Source: CAYMRL01 sp964473205
GTDB taxonomy: Bacteria; Deinococcota; Deinococci; Deinococcales; Trueperaceae
NCBI GenBank assembly: GCA_964473205.1
Contig: CAYYOK010000006.1
Coordinates: 1 to 64,000 of the forward strand
Length of the DNA stretch: 64,000 nucleotides
Direction: 5' to 3'
This document shows positions 24,842 to 32,886 of the stretch, one piece after another (within the stretch, counting starts at the first letter, position 1; the number at the start of each line of letters is the position of its first letter). The notes under the pieces were generated by a model. That model was not told where the DNA came from, did no database searches, and saw only the letters and a list, made by a program, of their open reading frames with translations. Position numbers and translations under genes: made by a program.

Positions 24842-25776
24842 TTCCTCCACCCACCTTCGCTGGTCTCCAGCGCGAACAGCCTCCGCAGCTCGTCGGCGCG
24901 GAACATGAAGACCTCCCTCGCCGAGCCGGCGGGGAAGGTCGACCTGAGTTGAGCCATGAGCTCGTCGACCGAGTCGACCGGCAGCGCATCGGCGCTGAGT
25001 CCTAGGTCGTAGAGCGCGTCCTCGACGACGATCTCGCCGACCGGGCCGAGCAGGTCGACGGCTTCTCGCATCAGCTCCCTGACGAAGCGCTCGTCGGCCA
25101 CGGCCACCGAGGTGTACTCGGCCAGCCCGGCCGCCAGCAGCTCGCTGCCGGCCGTCACGACCTCGCGCACGGGCCGGCCCATCGCCGTCGCGACCTCGCG
25201 CAGGCTGCGGTGGCCGTCGAGCTTGCGCCACAGGTGCAGCGCGGTCAGCGAGAGCTCGACCGTCACCTGGTCTCCGACCTGGCCGCCGACCTGGCCGCCC
25301 ACCTGCCCGGCCGGGACCACCTGGCCGCTGTGGCGCAGCTCCGAGCCCGGCCGTCCTATGGGGTGCGAGCTTACGCCGCCCTTCGGGCCCGCGTTCTCGC
25401 CGAAGCCGAACCCGATGACCGAGAGCACCGAGTCGGCCTGCAGCTCGCGGCGCGTCCCGCCGGTGCCCTCGTCACCCTGATGGGCGGCCTGCAGCAGCAG
25501 CGTATCGGTCGAGCTGGTCAAGGTGTTGCGCGGCGACTTGACACCGGAACGGAAGCCGAAGGTGCCGTCGGTCCACAGCAGCAGGGCGGAGAGGGCGGCG
25601 AGGTCGTAGAGCGGCCGCGCCTCGATGAACACGACGCGTCCGTTCTCGAAGTAGATGTTGCCTTGCAGCCGTTTCGGGTGGCGCACGACGAGGCAGCCGT
25701 CGGCCAGAGCCAGCGAGAGGTACTGGATCAAGTTGGCCAGCACCCCCTCCCCCAGACGGCCGCTCAGTGTTGTCAT
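24838..25776 (-). CDS. DUF4388 (PATAN-like) domain protein
   Basis: A 312-residue cytoplasmic protein. Residues 1-95 form a DUF4388-type domain: LSGRLGEGVLANLIQYL, VVRHPKR, GNIYFENGRVVFIEA. Such domains occur with response regulators and GTPase-linked modules in Deinococcus and Myxococcus. A Gly/Gln-rich linker with GGQVGGQVGDQV repeats (about 165-175) leads to a C-terminal helical domain. ATG 25776 follows GGGGAAGG. It is translationally coupled to the HAMP protein downstream, so the two probably form one signalling unit. Confidence 0.8.
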   Translation of the reverse strand: MTTLSGRLGEGVLANLIQYLSLALADGCLVVRHPKRLQGNIYFENGRVVFIEARPLYDLAALSALLLWTDGTFGFRSGVKSPRNTLTSSTDTLLLQAAHQGDEGTGGTRRELQADSVLSVIGFGFGENAGPKGGVSSHPIGRPGSELRHSGQVVPAGQVGGQVGGQVGDQVTVELSLTALHLWRKLDGHRSLREVATAMGRPVREVVTAGSELLAAGLAEYTSVAVADERFVRELMREAVDLLGPVGEIVVEDALYDLGLSADALPVDSVDELMAQLRSTFPAGSAREVFMFRADELRRLFALETSEGGWRK

Positions 25777-25885
25777 CTGCCTTCCCCGGACATCGGCTCC
25801 GCCAATCCTACCAACGCCGGGAAGCCCGGCGAGCCGTGGTAGCTTGGGACGGCTTCTGCGGCGGGGACGCCGCTATGGGAGAGAC

Positions 25886-26884
25886 ATGCACACCATCTGT
25901 TTGATCGCCGGTGACGGCATCGGCCAGGAAGTGATACCAGCCGCGCGGCGGCTGTTGGAAGCGACGGGTCTGGACCTGAGGTTCGAGGAGGCGGAGGCCG
26001 GCTGGACGACCTTCCAGAGGACGGGCACCAGCGTGCCGGCCGCCACCCTCACGGCCGTCACCAGCTCCGACGCGACGCTCGCCGGCGCCTTCACCAGCCC
26101 CTCGCACAAGGTCGAGGGTCACCAGGGCGCCATCCGGTACATGCGGCGCACGCTCGATCTGTTCTCCAACCTGCGTCCGGCGCGCTCGCGGCCCGTCGAG
26201 CGCTGCGTGCCGGGCCTCGACATGCTGATGGTGCGCGAGAACACCGAGGGCCTCTACGTCGAGAAGGAGCGGCGCTACGGCGACGTCGCGATCGCCGACG
26301 CCGTGATCACCAGGGGCGCGTCGCGCCGCATCGCGCACGTGGCGCTGGCTCAGGCCCGCAGGCGCCGCAAGCGCCTGGCGGTGGTGCACAAGGCGAACGT
26401 GCTGCCGCTGACCTCGGGGATGTTCCTCGAGACGGTGATGGAAGTCGCCAAGGAGTACCCCGACGTCGAGACCTACGACGTCATCGTCGACGCGGCCGCC
26501 ATGAAGCTCGTCAGGGACCCGGAGAGCTTCGACGTGCTCGTCTCCACCAACCTCTTCGGCGACATCCTCTCCGACCTGATGGCCGGCCTCACCGGCGGGC
26601 TCGGCATCGCCCCGAGCGCCAACGTCGGCGAGCGCTACGCGATCTTCGAGCCCGTGCACGGCAGCGCGCCCGACATCGCGGGCAGGGGGATCGCCAACCC
26701 GACCGCGACGATGCTGACCGCCGCGATGATGCTCGATCATCTGGGCCTCCGCGATACCGCCGAGCGCATCGACAGGGCGGTCGACCAAGTGCTCGCCTCC
26801 GGCCCCGTCACCGCCGACCTCGGCGGCAGAGCAACCACCGTCGAGTTCACCGACGCCGTCATCGCGGCGTACTCTCAGGTCTGA
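25886..26884 (+). CDS. Homoisocitrate dehydrogenase (lysine AAA pathway)
   Basis: A 332-residue beta-decarboxylating dehydrogenase that converts homoisocitrate to 2-oxoadipate with NAD+. It resembles Thermus HICDH: LIAGDGIGQEVIPAARRLLE, EAGWTTF, GAIRYMRRTLDLFSNLRPARS with the Arg thought to select homoisocitrate, RENTEGLYVE, and the NAD site HGSAPDIAGRGIANPTA. The start is ATG 25886 with GGGAGA upstream; the longer frame is non-homologous. An isocitrate or isopropylmalate role is less likely. It fits the alpha-aminoadipate lysine pathway of Deinococcota. Confidence 0.9.
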   Translation: MHTICLIAGDGIGQEVIPAARRLLEATGLDLRFEEAEAGWTTFQRTGTSVPAATLTAVTSSDATLAGAFTSPSHKVEGHQGAIRYMRRTLDLFSNLRPARSRPVERCVPGLDMLMVRENTEGLYVEKERRYGDVAIADAVITRGASRRIAHVALAQARRRRKRLAVVHKANVLPLTSGMFLETVMEVAKEYPDVETYDVIVDAAAMKLVRDPESFDVLVSTNLFGDILSDLMAGLTGGLGIAPSANVGERYAIFEPVHGSAPDIAGRGIANPTATMLTAAMMLDHLGLRDTAERIDRAVDQVLASGPVTADLGGRATTVEFTDAVIAAYSQV

Positions 26885-26949
26885 GCATGCGCTACCTGGG
26901 GCTAGACAAGGTCGGACTGGACTCGTTCGCACGGAGCTGGGGGTAGCGC

Positions 26950-27810
26950 GTGTACTCCCTGAGCCAGGCCATGCGCGCCATCCGCGGCAACTGGGTCGCG
27001 AGCGTCTCGACGATCACGACGATGACGCTGTCGTTGACGATCCTCGCCGCCTTCAGCCTGCTCAGCCTCAACCTCAACCAGACCCTGGCCAGCCTGCAGG
27101 GCGAGCTGGAGGTCTCGGCCTACCTGCGCCGCGACGCCAACGTCGACCAGCTGCTCGGCACCATCAGGGCGTGGCCCGAGGTGCAATCCGTGCGGTTCGT
27201 CTCGAGCGACGAGGCGTTGGCAGCGATGGTGGCGAGCCTGCCTTCGCTCGGGCGCGCGGCCGCGATGGTCGAGAATCCGCTGCCCGACACGCTGCACGTC
27301 CGGCTCTTCGACCCGGCGGGGACGGGCGTCGTCAGGGTCAGGCTCGAGCAGCTTCCCGGCGTGGACGAGGTCGACGACTCGAGCGAGGCGGTGGGGACCT
27401 TCCTGGCCTTGCAGAACGTGCTGCGCGTCGGCGGCTCGATCCTGGTGGTGGTGCTGCTGGGGTCGGCGCTGTTCGCCATCGTCAACTCGATCCGCGCCGC
27501 CATCACCGCGCGCCGCGAGGAGATCGACGTGATGCGGCTGGTCGGTGCTAGCCGCGGCTTCATACGCGCGCCGTTCCTGCTCGAGGGGCTGATGCTGGGC
27601 CTGATCAGCGCGGTGATCGCGCTGGGCCTCGCCATCCCCGGCTACCAGTTCGCGGTGGCGAACCTCGCAGAGCAGTTCGCGTTCGTACCGTTCGTGCGCG
27701 ACGCCGCCAGCCTCGGTTGGGTGGCCGGCGCGCTGGCGTTGCTGGCCCTGCTCGTCGGGCTGGTCGGCAGCGCGATCTCGGTGTCGCAGTTCCTGCGCGA
27801 GGACCAGTAG
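26950..27810 (+). CDS. ftsX: Cell division protein FtsX
   Basis: A 286-residue membrane protein of the FtsX family, which with ATPase FtsE activates septal murein hydrolases. TM1 lies near residues 20-42, the periplasmic domain about 45-150, then TM2-TM4 (about 160-185, 205-235, 250-275). The signature RREEIDVMRLVGAS is present near 188-201. No ftsE precedes it; the upstream gene is a lysine-pathway enzyme. It is followed by an EnvC-like activator, the expected downstream partner. Confidence 0.92.
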   Translation: MYSLSQAMRAIRGNWVASVSTITTMTLSLTILAAFSLLSLNLNQTLASLQGELEVSAYLRRDANVDQLLGTIRAWPEVQSVRFVSSDEALAAMVASLPSLGRAAAMVENPLPDTLHVRLFDPAGTGVVRVRLEQLPGVDEVDDSSEAVGTFLALQNVLRVGGSILVVVLLGSALFAIVNSIRAAITARREEIDVMRLVGASRGFIRAPFLLEGLMLGLISAVIALGLAIPGYQFAVANLAEQFAFVPFVRDAASLGWVAGALALLALLVGLVGSAISVSQFLREDQ

Positions 27811-27844
27811 CGCCGCTCGCTACGGGCTGCGCTCGGCTGGTTGC

Positions 27845-27850
27845 TAGACT
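27845..27850 (+). promoter_or_regulatory. Leaderless -10 hexamer for EnvC-like gene
   Basis: TAGACT is followed by 6 nt and GTG 27857. It lies in the 46-bp space after ftsX, so the activator may also have its own promoter. Confidence 0.6.
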
Positions 27851-27856
27851 TACGGC

Positions 27857-29158
27857 GTGAGGTCGCTCTTCTCGCGGCGGTTGCTGTCGGCCCTGGTGGC
27901 GTTGTTCGCCTGCCAGGCGCTCGCGCCCGCTCAGGTCTCGGTGACCAGCACCGAGCTGCAGAGCATGGAGCAGGACATCAACCGCTACCAGGCGTTGCTG
28001 CGCGAGCGCGAGGCCGAGATGGCGGCGATCGAGGCGGCGCTGGGCGAGACCGCGGCCGCGCTGCGGCAGCGCATAGCCGAGCGCGACGCCGTCAGCGTCG
28101 AGATCGTGCAGCGGCGCGGCGAGCGCGAGCAGATCGAGGCCCGCATCCGCGACCTCGACTCGCAGCGCCAGGCGACCGAGGCGCGGATCGTCGCCCTGGA
28201 GGCGCGCCTCTCCGACATGCGGGTGCGCGTCGCCGAGATGCTCGTCAACGTCTACAAGCAGCGCGGCCAGCGCATCGGGTCGGCGTTCGCCACCAGCGAG
28301 AGCTTCCACGACCTGCGCGTGCGCAACTACTACCTGGGCATCCTGGCCGAGCAGGACGCGGCCATCATCACCGAGCTCGACACGCTGGTGGCCACCCTCA
28401 ACGCGGCGCGCGAGACGCTCGCCACGCAGCTGTCGGAGCTGCGCGACGCGCAGAGCACCCTGCTGGCGGCAGAGGCCGAGCTGGCGGCCACCCAGGCGCG
28501 GCTCGAGCGCCTCGTCGCCGACCTCAACTCGACCGAGCAGGGCCAGCAGGCCCAGCGCCAGAACCTGCTGGCGGAGCAGAACCGCATCGAGCGCAGCCTC
28601 GACGACCTCGGCTCGCAGTTCGCCGCCGAGCTCGAGCGCCTGCGCCTGCTGGAGGCCGCTGCCCGCGCCGACGCCGAGCGCTTCGCGCAGGACCGCGAGA
28701 GGCAGCTCACCGCGCAGCGCGAGGCCGACCAGGCGCGGTCGCGCATCGACGCGCTGAACCAGCCGGTGCCGCCGCTCAGCAGCGGGTTCATCCGGCCCGT
28801 CGACGGCGCCGAGCTGGTGACCCGCTTCGGCGAGGGCGGGAACTCGTACCTGGCGATCAGGGCTCCGGTCGCTAACGCTGCGGTGAAGGCGATAGGGGCT
28901 GGCCGGGTCGAGGGCCTCGACTACCTCGGCGCCAACTTCGGCTACATGGTGGCGATCAGGCACGCCGACGGGCTGGTGAGCATCTACGCCAACCTGCGGC
29001 AGCCGCTCGTCAGCATGTTCGAGAACGTCAGGCAGGGCCAGGTCCTCGGCTACCTGGGCGGCGGCACCTTGACGCGCAGCGACATCTTGCAGCTCTACGC
29101 CAAGCGCGACGGCGGAACCGGGCCGTTCATCGATCCGACCCCGCTGCTCGGCTGGTGA
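27857..29158 (+). CDS. EnvC-like murein hydrolase activator (degenerate LytM domain)
   Basis: A 433-residue protein with a signal peptide (about 1-24), a long coiled coil (about 30-295, rich in Glu/Arg/Gln) and a C-terminal LytM/M23-type domain (about 310-433). The zinc-ligand motifs HxxxD and HxH are absent: the HTGIDI-like site reads NSYLAIR and the HLHFE-like site reads LQLYAKR. Loss of zinc ligands is characteristic of EnvC, which activates amidases instead of cutting peptidoglycan. The location after ftsX and before an amidase gene at 32887 supports this. Confidence 0.88.
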   Translation: MRSLFSRRLLSALVALFACQALAPAQVSVTSTELQSMEQDINRYQALLREREAEMAAIEAALGETAAALRQRIAERDAVSVEIVQRRGEREQIEARIRDLDSQRQATEARIVALEARLSDMRVRVAEMLVNVYKQRGQRIGSAFATSESFHDLRVRNYYLGILAEQDAAIITELDTLVATLNAARETLATQLSELRDAQSTLLAAEAELAATQARLERLVADLNSTEQGQQAQRQNLLAEQNRIERSLDDLGSQFAAELERLRLLEAAARADAERFAQDRERQLTAQREADQARSRIDALNQPVPPLSSGFIRPVDGAELVTRFGEGGNSYLAIRAPVANAAVKAIGAGRVEGLDYLGANFGYMVAIRHADGLVSIYANLRQPLVSMFENVRQGQVLGYLGGGTLTRSDILQLYAKRDGGTGPFIDPTPLLGW

Positions 29159-29173
29159 GCCCCCGGTGAAGGC

Positions 29174-29442
29174 GTGACCTGCCCAGCCTGCGGAGCCGCC
29201 AACGCGCACGGGATGAGGTATTGCGGGCCGATGAGACGCGCGCCATGACCTGCCCAGCCTGCGGAGCCGCCAANNNNNNNNNNNNNNNNNNNNNNNNNNN
29301 NNNNNNNNNNNNNNNNNNNNNNNNNNNNNNNNNNNNNNNNNNNNNNNNNNNNNNNNNNNNNNNNNNNNNNNNNTATTGCGGGCCGATGAGACGCGCGCCA
29401 TGACCTGCCCAGCCTGCGGAGCCGCCAATGCGCCCGGGATGA
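29174..29442 (+). repeat. Repeated zinc-ribbon coding segment around the assembly gap
   Basis: The start of the cyclase gene is present three times: at 29174 (GTG), 29245 (ATG) and 29400 (ATG), each opening with TGACCTGCCCAGCCTGCGG. The first two are 71 nt apart. Copy 1 encodes the first Cys pair and a third Cys, then stops after RRAP, with its stop overlapping the next ATG. The interval contains the N gap, so the real copy number is unknown. Confidence 0.8.
29274..29373. other. Assembly gap of 100 N
   Basis: Exactly 100 undetermined bases, a conventional scaffold placeholder. The flanks are copies of the same repeat, which suggests the assembler failed at a tandem duplication. Confidence 0.98.
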
Positions 29443-31550
29443 GGTATTGCGGCATGTGCGCCAGCCCGCTCGCCCAGCAGCAGGCTGGGCGCGAGCGGCG
29501 GCGGGTGAGCGTGGTGTTCGTCGACCTGGTCGGCTTCAGCACGATGTCGCGCGAGCTCGATCCCGAGGAAGTGCGCGACCTCGCCGACGAGGTGCTGACC
29601 GCCGTGGCGGGCGTGATCGAGGACTTCGACGGTTACGTCGACTCGCTGCACGGCGACGGCCTGATAGCTCTGTTCGGGGCGCCGCATTCGCATCCCGACG
29701 ACCCTGAGCGGGCGGTGCTGGCGGCTTCGAGCGCTCTCTCGGCCATCGCCAAGGTCGGCCGCAGCCGCGGGGTGGCCCTGACGGGCCGCGCGGGCGTCAA
29801 CACCGGCATCGTCATCGCGGGCGCCGTCGGCTCCGGCAAGGTGCGCAGCTACACGGTGATGGGCAGCGTCGTCAACCTCGCGGCGCGCCTCGAGGAGGCC
29901 GCCTCGCCCGGCGAGGTGTGGGTCGGTCCCGACACGCAGGAGGCGACGCGCCACAGGCTGCTGTTCGAGAGCACGGGGCCCCTGGAGCTGCGCGGCTTCC
30001 CAGGCGTCAGGGAGGCGTTCAGGCTGATCCCGGGTGGGGTTCAGCGCGAGGTCGACGCCTACCTCGACCTGCCGTTCGTCGGGCGCAAGGCGGAGCTTCA
30101 GCGGCTCGAGAGCTACCTGGCGGGCGTGGTGGCCGGCGGCAGCCCGCGGGAGGTGTGGCTGGCCGGCGAGGCCGGGCGCGGCAAGACCCGGCTGCTGCGC
30201 GAGTTCAGCGAGCGGATCGGGCCTCGCTACGCGAGGTTGTGGATCGATCACCGACCGGCCGACGCGTTCGACTGGGTGCCGTTGGCGGCGCAGCTCTTCG
30301 GGTTCTCCGACAGCGACGACGTCGACACGCGTCGCGAGAAGGCCGAGAGCTTCCTGGCCCGGGTGCTGCCTGACGAGCCGCGCTGGCACCGCATCATCCT
30401 CGTGAGCATCGATCTGATGCCGACGCAGGCGTGGACGCGCTTGGAGCGCCGCACCATCGACAGGACGCTGATCGCGTGGCGCGACCTGCTCGTCTCGCTC
30501 ACCAGGACGCCCGACGGTCCCGCCGCGATCCTGCTCGCCGTCGAGAGCGAGCCTCGCGACCCCGACCTGCGCACGTTCCTCGAGCTGCTCCAGAGCACCG
30601 ACGCGCCGCTGCTGGTGGTGCGCACGAGCCGCGAGCGGACGTTGCCGGACGGGGTCGAGGCGTTGCACCTGCCTCCGCTGACGCCGGCCGAGAGCATGCA
30701 GCTGCTGGAGGGCGTGGCCAGCCCCACGCTCAGGGTGGCGGCCGAGGCGCTGGTGAGGCAGGTCGGCGGCGTGCCGGCGTACCTGCTCGAGCTGGGCCGC
30801 GCGCTGTCGATAACCCAGGAGGACAGCTTCTCCGGCTCGTTGGCCTCGCTGCTGCAGGCGCGCCTCGACATGGTGGAGCTGCGGCCACGCCGGCTGCTGG
30901 CGCGTGCCGCGCTGGTCGGTGAGGCGTCGTGGGGCGGCCTGCTGCGCGAGCTAGCCGGCACGCCCGAGGAGATCAAGACCTTGGTCGCCGAGAACCTGCT
31001 GGTGCTGCAGAGCGCCAGCATCGTCGCCGGGGAGACCGAGTACGGGTTCCAGAGCGAGCTCCTGCGCAACGCCGTGCTGCGCATGATCCCCTTCGCCGAG
31101 CGGCCGAACCTGCACCTGCGCATCGCGACGTGGCTGGAGAAGAACGCGCCGTTGGCGTTCGCGGAGCTGACCGCCGAGCACTTCGAGCGCGGCGGCTCGC
31201 CGGACGCGGCATACGCCCACTTCCTGGCGGCCGCGGACCAGGCGATGGTCCACAACGAGGTCAGGCGCAGCTTCGACCTCTTCGAGCGCGCCCTGTCTCT
31301 GCCGCTGCCGGCTCAGATGCTCGCCGAGGCCGCGCTGGCCTACGCGCAGGCCGCCTTGGCGGCGGCGCAGCCAGCGCGCGCGCAGGAGGTGCTGGCCCGC
31401 ACCGCGCTGCTCCTCGACGGAGCTCCGGAGGGAGCGCGAGGCGAGCTCGAGCGCGTGCGCTCGGAGCTGGCGCGCGAGGCGCGCGCCCTCGCCCTGATCG
31501 AGGCCGAGGCGGCGGAGACCGAGGCCGGCGTCCCTCAGCTCGAGGCTTGA
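29400..31550 (+). CDS. Zinc-ribbon, class III cyclase and ATPase fusion protein
   Basis: A 716-residue protein. A zinc ribbon (CPACG... CGMC, residues 3-20) leads to a class III nucleotidyl cyclase domain (about 35-210): metal Asp in FVDLVGFS, second Asp in HGDGLIALFG, and transition-state Asn/Arg in VVNLAARLE. The Lys expected before the HGD motif is Ser (VDSLHGD). An AAA/NACHT-like ATPase follows with Walker A GEAGRGKT near 263, then helical TPR-like sequence to the end. Such proteins are putative cAMP-making or regulatory ATPases. Start ATG 29400 is the nearest repeat copy in frame. Confidence 0.8.
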   Translation: MTCPACGAANAPGMRYCGMCASPLAQQQAGRERRRVSVVFVDLVGFSTMSRELDPEEVRDLADEVLTAVAGVIEDFDGYVDSLHGDGLIALFGAPHSHPDDPERAVLAASSALSAIAKVGRSRGVALTGRAGVNTGIVIAGAVGSGKVRSYTVMGSVVNLAARLEEAASPGEVWVGPDTQEATRHRLLFESTGPLELRGFPGVREAFRLIPGGVQREVDAYLDLPFVGRKAELQRLESYLAGVVAGGSPREVWLAGEAGRGKTRLLREFSERIGPRYARLWIDHRPADAFDWVPLAAQLFGFSDSDDVDTRREKAESFLARVLPDEPRWHRIILVSIDLMPTQAWTRLERRTIDRTLIAWRDLLVSLTRTPDGPAAILLAVESEPRDPDLRTFLELLQSTDAPLLVVRTSRERTLPDGVEALHLPPLTPAESMQLLEGVASPTLRVAAEALVRQVGGVPAYLLELGRALSITQEDSFSGSLASLLQARLDMVELRPRRLLARAALVGEASWGGLLRELAGTPEEIKTLVAENLLVLQSASIVAGETEYGFQSELLRNAVLRMIPFAERPNLHLRIATWLEKNAPLAFAELTAEHFERGGSPDAAYAHFLAAADQAMVHNEVRRSFDLFERALSLPLPAQMLAEAALAYAQAALAAAQPARAQEVLARTALLLDGAPEGARGELERVRSELAREARALALIEAEAAETEAGVPQLEA

Positions 31551-31557
31551 GCGCGGC

Positions 31558-32409
31558 TCAGTCTGGTTCGAGCGCTGCGCCATCGCCGAACACGGCGAAC
31601 CACGGCTTGAAGCTCGGCTCCACCGCCACGAGGCGGCGGGCCAGCTCGCCGCGGTCAGCGGTCGGCAGCGCTCCGCCCAACGCGAGCGGGAAGTCCCATC
31701 CGCGCGTCTGAGACAGTTCCAGCGCGCGCTGGGTCAGCACGCCCTGGTACCAGAGCAGGCGCGGCAGTGCGGTGCGGCCGCGCGGGTACTCGAAGCCGTC
31801 GAGCGGCCAGCCGCCCGCGTCGCCCTGGCCGGCCGCCACCTGAACCTCGGCCCAACGCCGCAGCAGCTCGAGGTTGCGCTCCTCGCCGGCGACCCTCAGG
31901 GCCTGCACGAACAGGTAGGTGGCGAGGAGCTCGTCCAGCCACCTGAGGTACGTCCGCAGCCCGGAGACGTTGGCGACGGCGTGGCCCCACTCGTGCCCGA
32001 CCAGGAGGTCGAGGAACTCGCCGAGCGGGCCTGGCGGAGCCACGCCGGCGTGCCCCGCGGCGAGCAGCAGGTCGTCGAAGCGCTTGAGGAAGCGCTCGGG
32101 GTAGTCCGCCGCGACGACGACCGTGGCGACGCCGGGCTCGTTGCGGGTGAAGGGCAGGCCGTACGGGTAGCTGCAGATCTTGTGCCAGTCGCGGGAGCTG
32201 GCCACCAACAGCCTGACCCTGCCCGCGGGCGAGAGGGCGTCGGCCGCCTGACGTTGCAGCTTCACCAGCCACGCCGAGAGCTGGGCCGCGCGGCGCCTGG
32301 CGCCCTCGGAGTGGCTGACGCTGAGGCCCGAGCCGACCTCGAAGGTCGACGCCAGCTCCCTCAGGTAGACGCCGCTCACGCCGAACTCCCCGGCCCGCCG
32401 CCTGCGCAT
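31558..32409 (-). CDS. Predicted zinc metallopeptidase-like protein (HExxH)
   Basis: A 283-residue protein with GHEWGHAVA near residue 165, a match to the HExxH zinc-peptidase motif, and a downstream Glu-containing helix (WLDELLATYLF) that may supply a third ligand. No signal peptide is visible, so it is probably cytosolic. Family assignment is uncertain. ATG 32409 is preceded by TACACT at 32417-32422 (minus) with a 7-nt spacer. It is divergent from the YhcB-like gene and converges with the cyclase gene. Confidence 0.7.
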   Translation of the reverse strand: MRRRRAGEFGVSGVYLRELASTFEVGSGLSVSHSEGARRRAAQLSAWLVKLQRQAADALSPAGRVRLLVASSRDWHKICSYPYGLPFTRNEPGVATVVVAADYPERFLKRFDDLLLAAGHAGVAPPGPLGEFLDLLVGHEWGHAVANVSGLRTYLRWLDELLATYLFVQALRVAGEERNLELLRRWAEVQVAAGQGDAGGWPLDGFEYPRGRTALPRLLWYQGVLTQRALELSQTRGWDFPLALGGALPTADRGELARRLVAVEPSFKPWFAVFGDGAALEPD

Positions 32410-32416
32410 GCCGAGG

Positions 32417-32422
32417 AGTGTA
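32417..32422 (-). promoter_or_regulatory. Leaderless -10 hexamer, HExxH gene
   Basis: TACACT on the minus strand, 7 nt before ATG 32409. A plus-strand TATCCT 18 nt away drives the divergent gene. Confidence 0.6.
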
Positions 32423-32439
32423 GCGCTGGCGGGTGCCTG

Positions 32440-32445
32440 TATCCT
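32440..32445 (+). promoter_or_regulatory. Leaderless -10 hexamer, YhcB-like gene
   Basis: TATCCT on the plus strand, 7 nt before ATG 32453. With the minus-strand hexamer it makes a compact divergent promoter pair. Confidence 0.55.
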
Positions 32446-32452
32446 TAAGGCG

Positions 32453-32764
32453 ATGGTGTCTTGGCCGTCCTTGGCTCTCGGGCTCGCGCTCGGCCTCGTC
32501 GTGGGCTGGTTCACGGCGTTGCTGCTCAGGCGCAGGAGCGAGAGCGAGAACCGGCTCAGGCGCATGCGCCGCGAGCTGGACCAGCTGCAGGGCTCGGTGG
32601 CCCAGCACTTCGCCCAGTCCGGCGCCCTGATCACGCGGCTGCGCTCCGACGTCGAGCAGCTCTACTTGCACCTCGAGCGAGGCGCTTCGGAGCTGACGAC
32701 CGAGGACGCGGTGCAGCGCCGTCTGCGCAGCCTCGAGAGCCAGCACGATCTGCCGGGTGAGTAA
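32453..32764 (+). CDS. YhcB/ZapG-like (DUF1043) inner-membrane protein
   Basis: A 103-residue protein: one N-terminal TM helix (LGLALGLVVGWFTALLL, about 7-23), then a coiled coil with QHFAQSGALITRLRSDVEQLYLHL (described here as the HFAQS and LYLHL segments), matching the HFxxSxxL and YxxLYxHL pattern of DUF1043. In Proteobacteria YhcB links division and envelope synthesis. The start at 32453 fits the TM-first topology and the TATCCT spacing; an upstream in-frame ATG at 32408 would extend it into the promoter. Confidence 0.75.
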   Translation: MVSWPSLALGLALGLVVGWFTALLLRRRSESENRLRRMRRELDQLQGSVAQHFAQSGALITRLRSDVEQLYLHLERGASELTTEDAVQRRLRSLESQHDLPGE

Positions 32765-32886
32765 GCAGGGGGCGTAGCCCCGCGAACGGCCGGCGAGTCG
32801 CCTGTCGGCGACGGCCAGAAGAGCCTTCAGAGAGCGAATTCTCTCATCCAGAACGGCTCTATTCGCGTGCTAGACTCCGGTCCGAA
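32765..32886. other. Regulatory region upstream of amidase
   Basis: Contains a GC-rich imperfect hairpin at about 32787-32814 (possible terminator of the YhcB-like gene), a nested inverted repeat (AGAGCC 32820-32825 with GGCTCT 32855-32860; inner GAGAG 32830-32834 with CTCTC 32841-32845), and the -10-like TAGACT at 32871-32876, 10 nt before the GTG at 32887. Confidence 0.5.

Noticed and set aside
23411..25231. Start of the HAMP gene far upstream at 25231
   Set aside because: That portion overlaps the DUF4388 gene in another frame; GTG 24841 has GGAGG and a GTGA overlap.
29221..29403. Plus-strand frame spanning the N gap
   Set aside because: Its middle is undetermined bases; only the flanking zinc-ribbon copies are real sequence.
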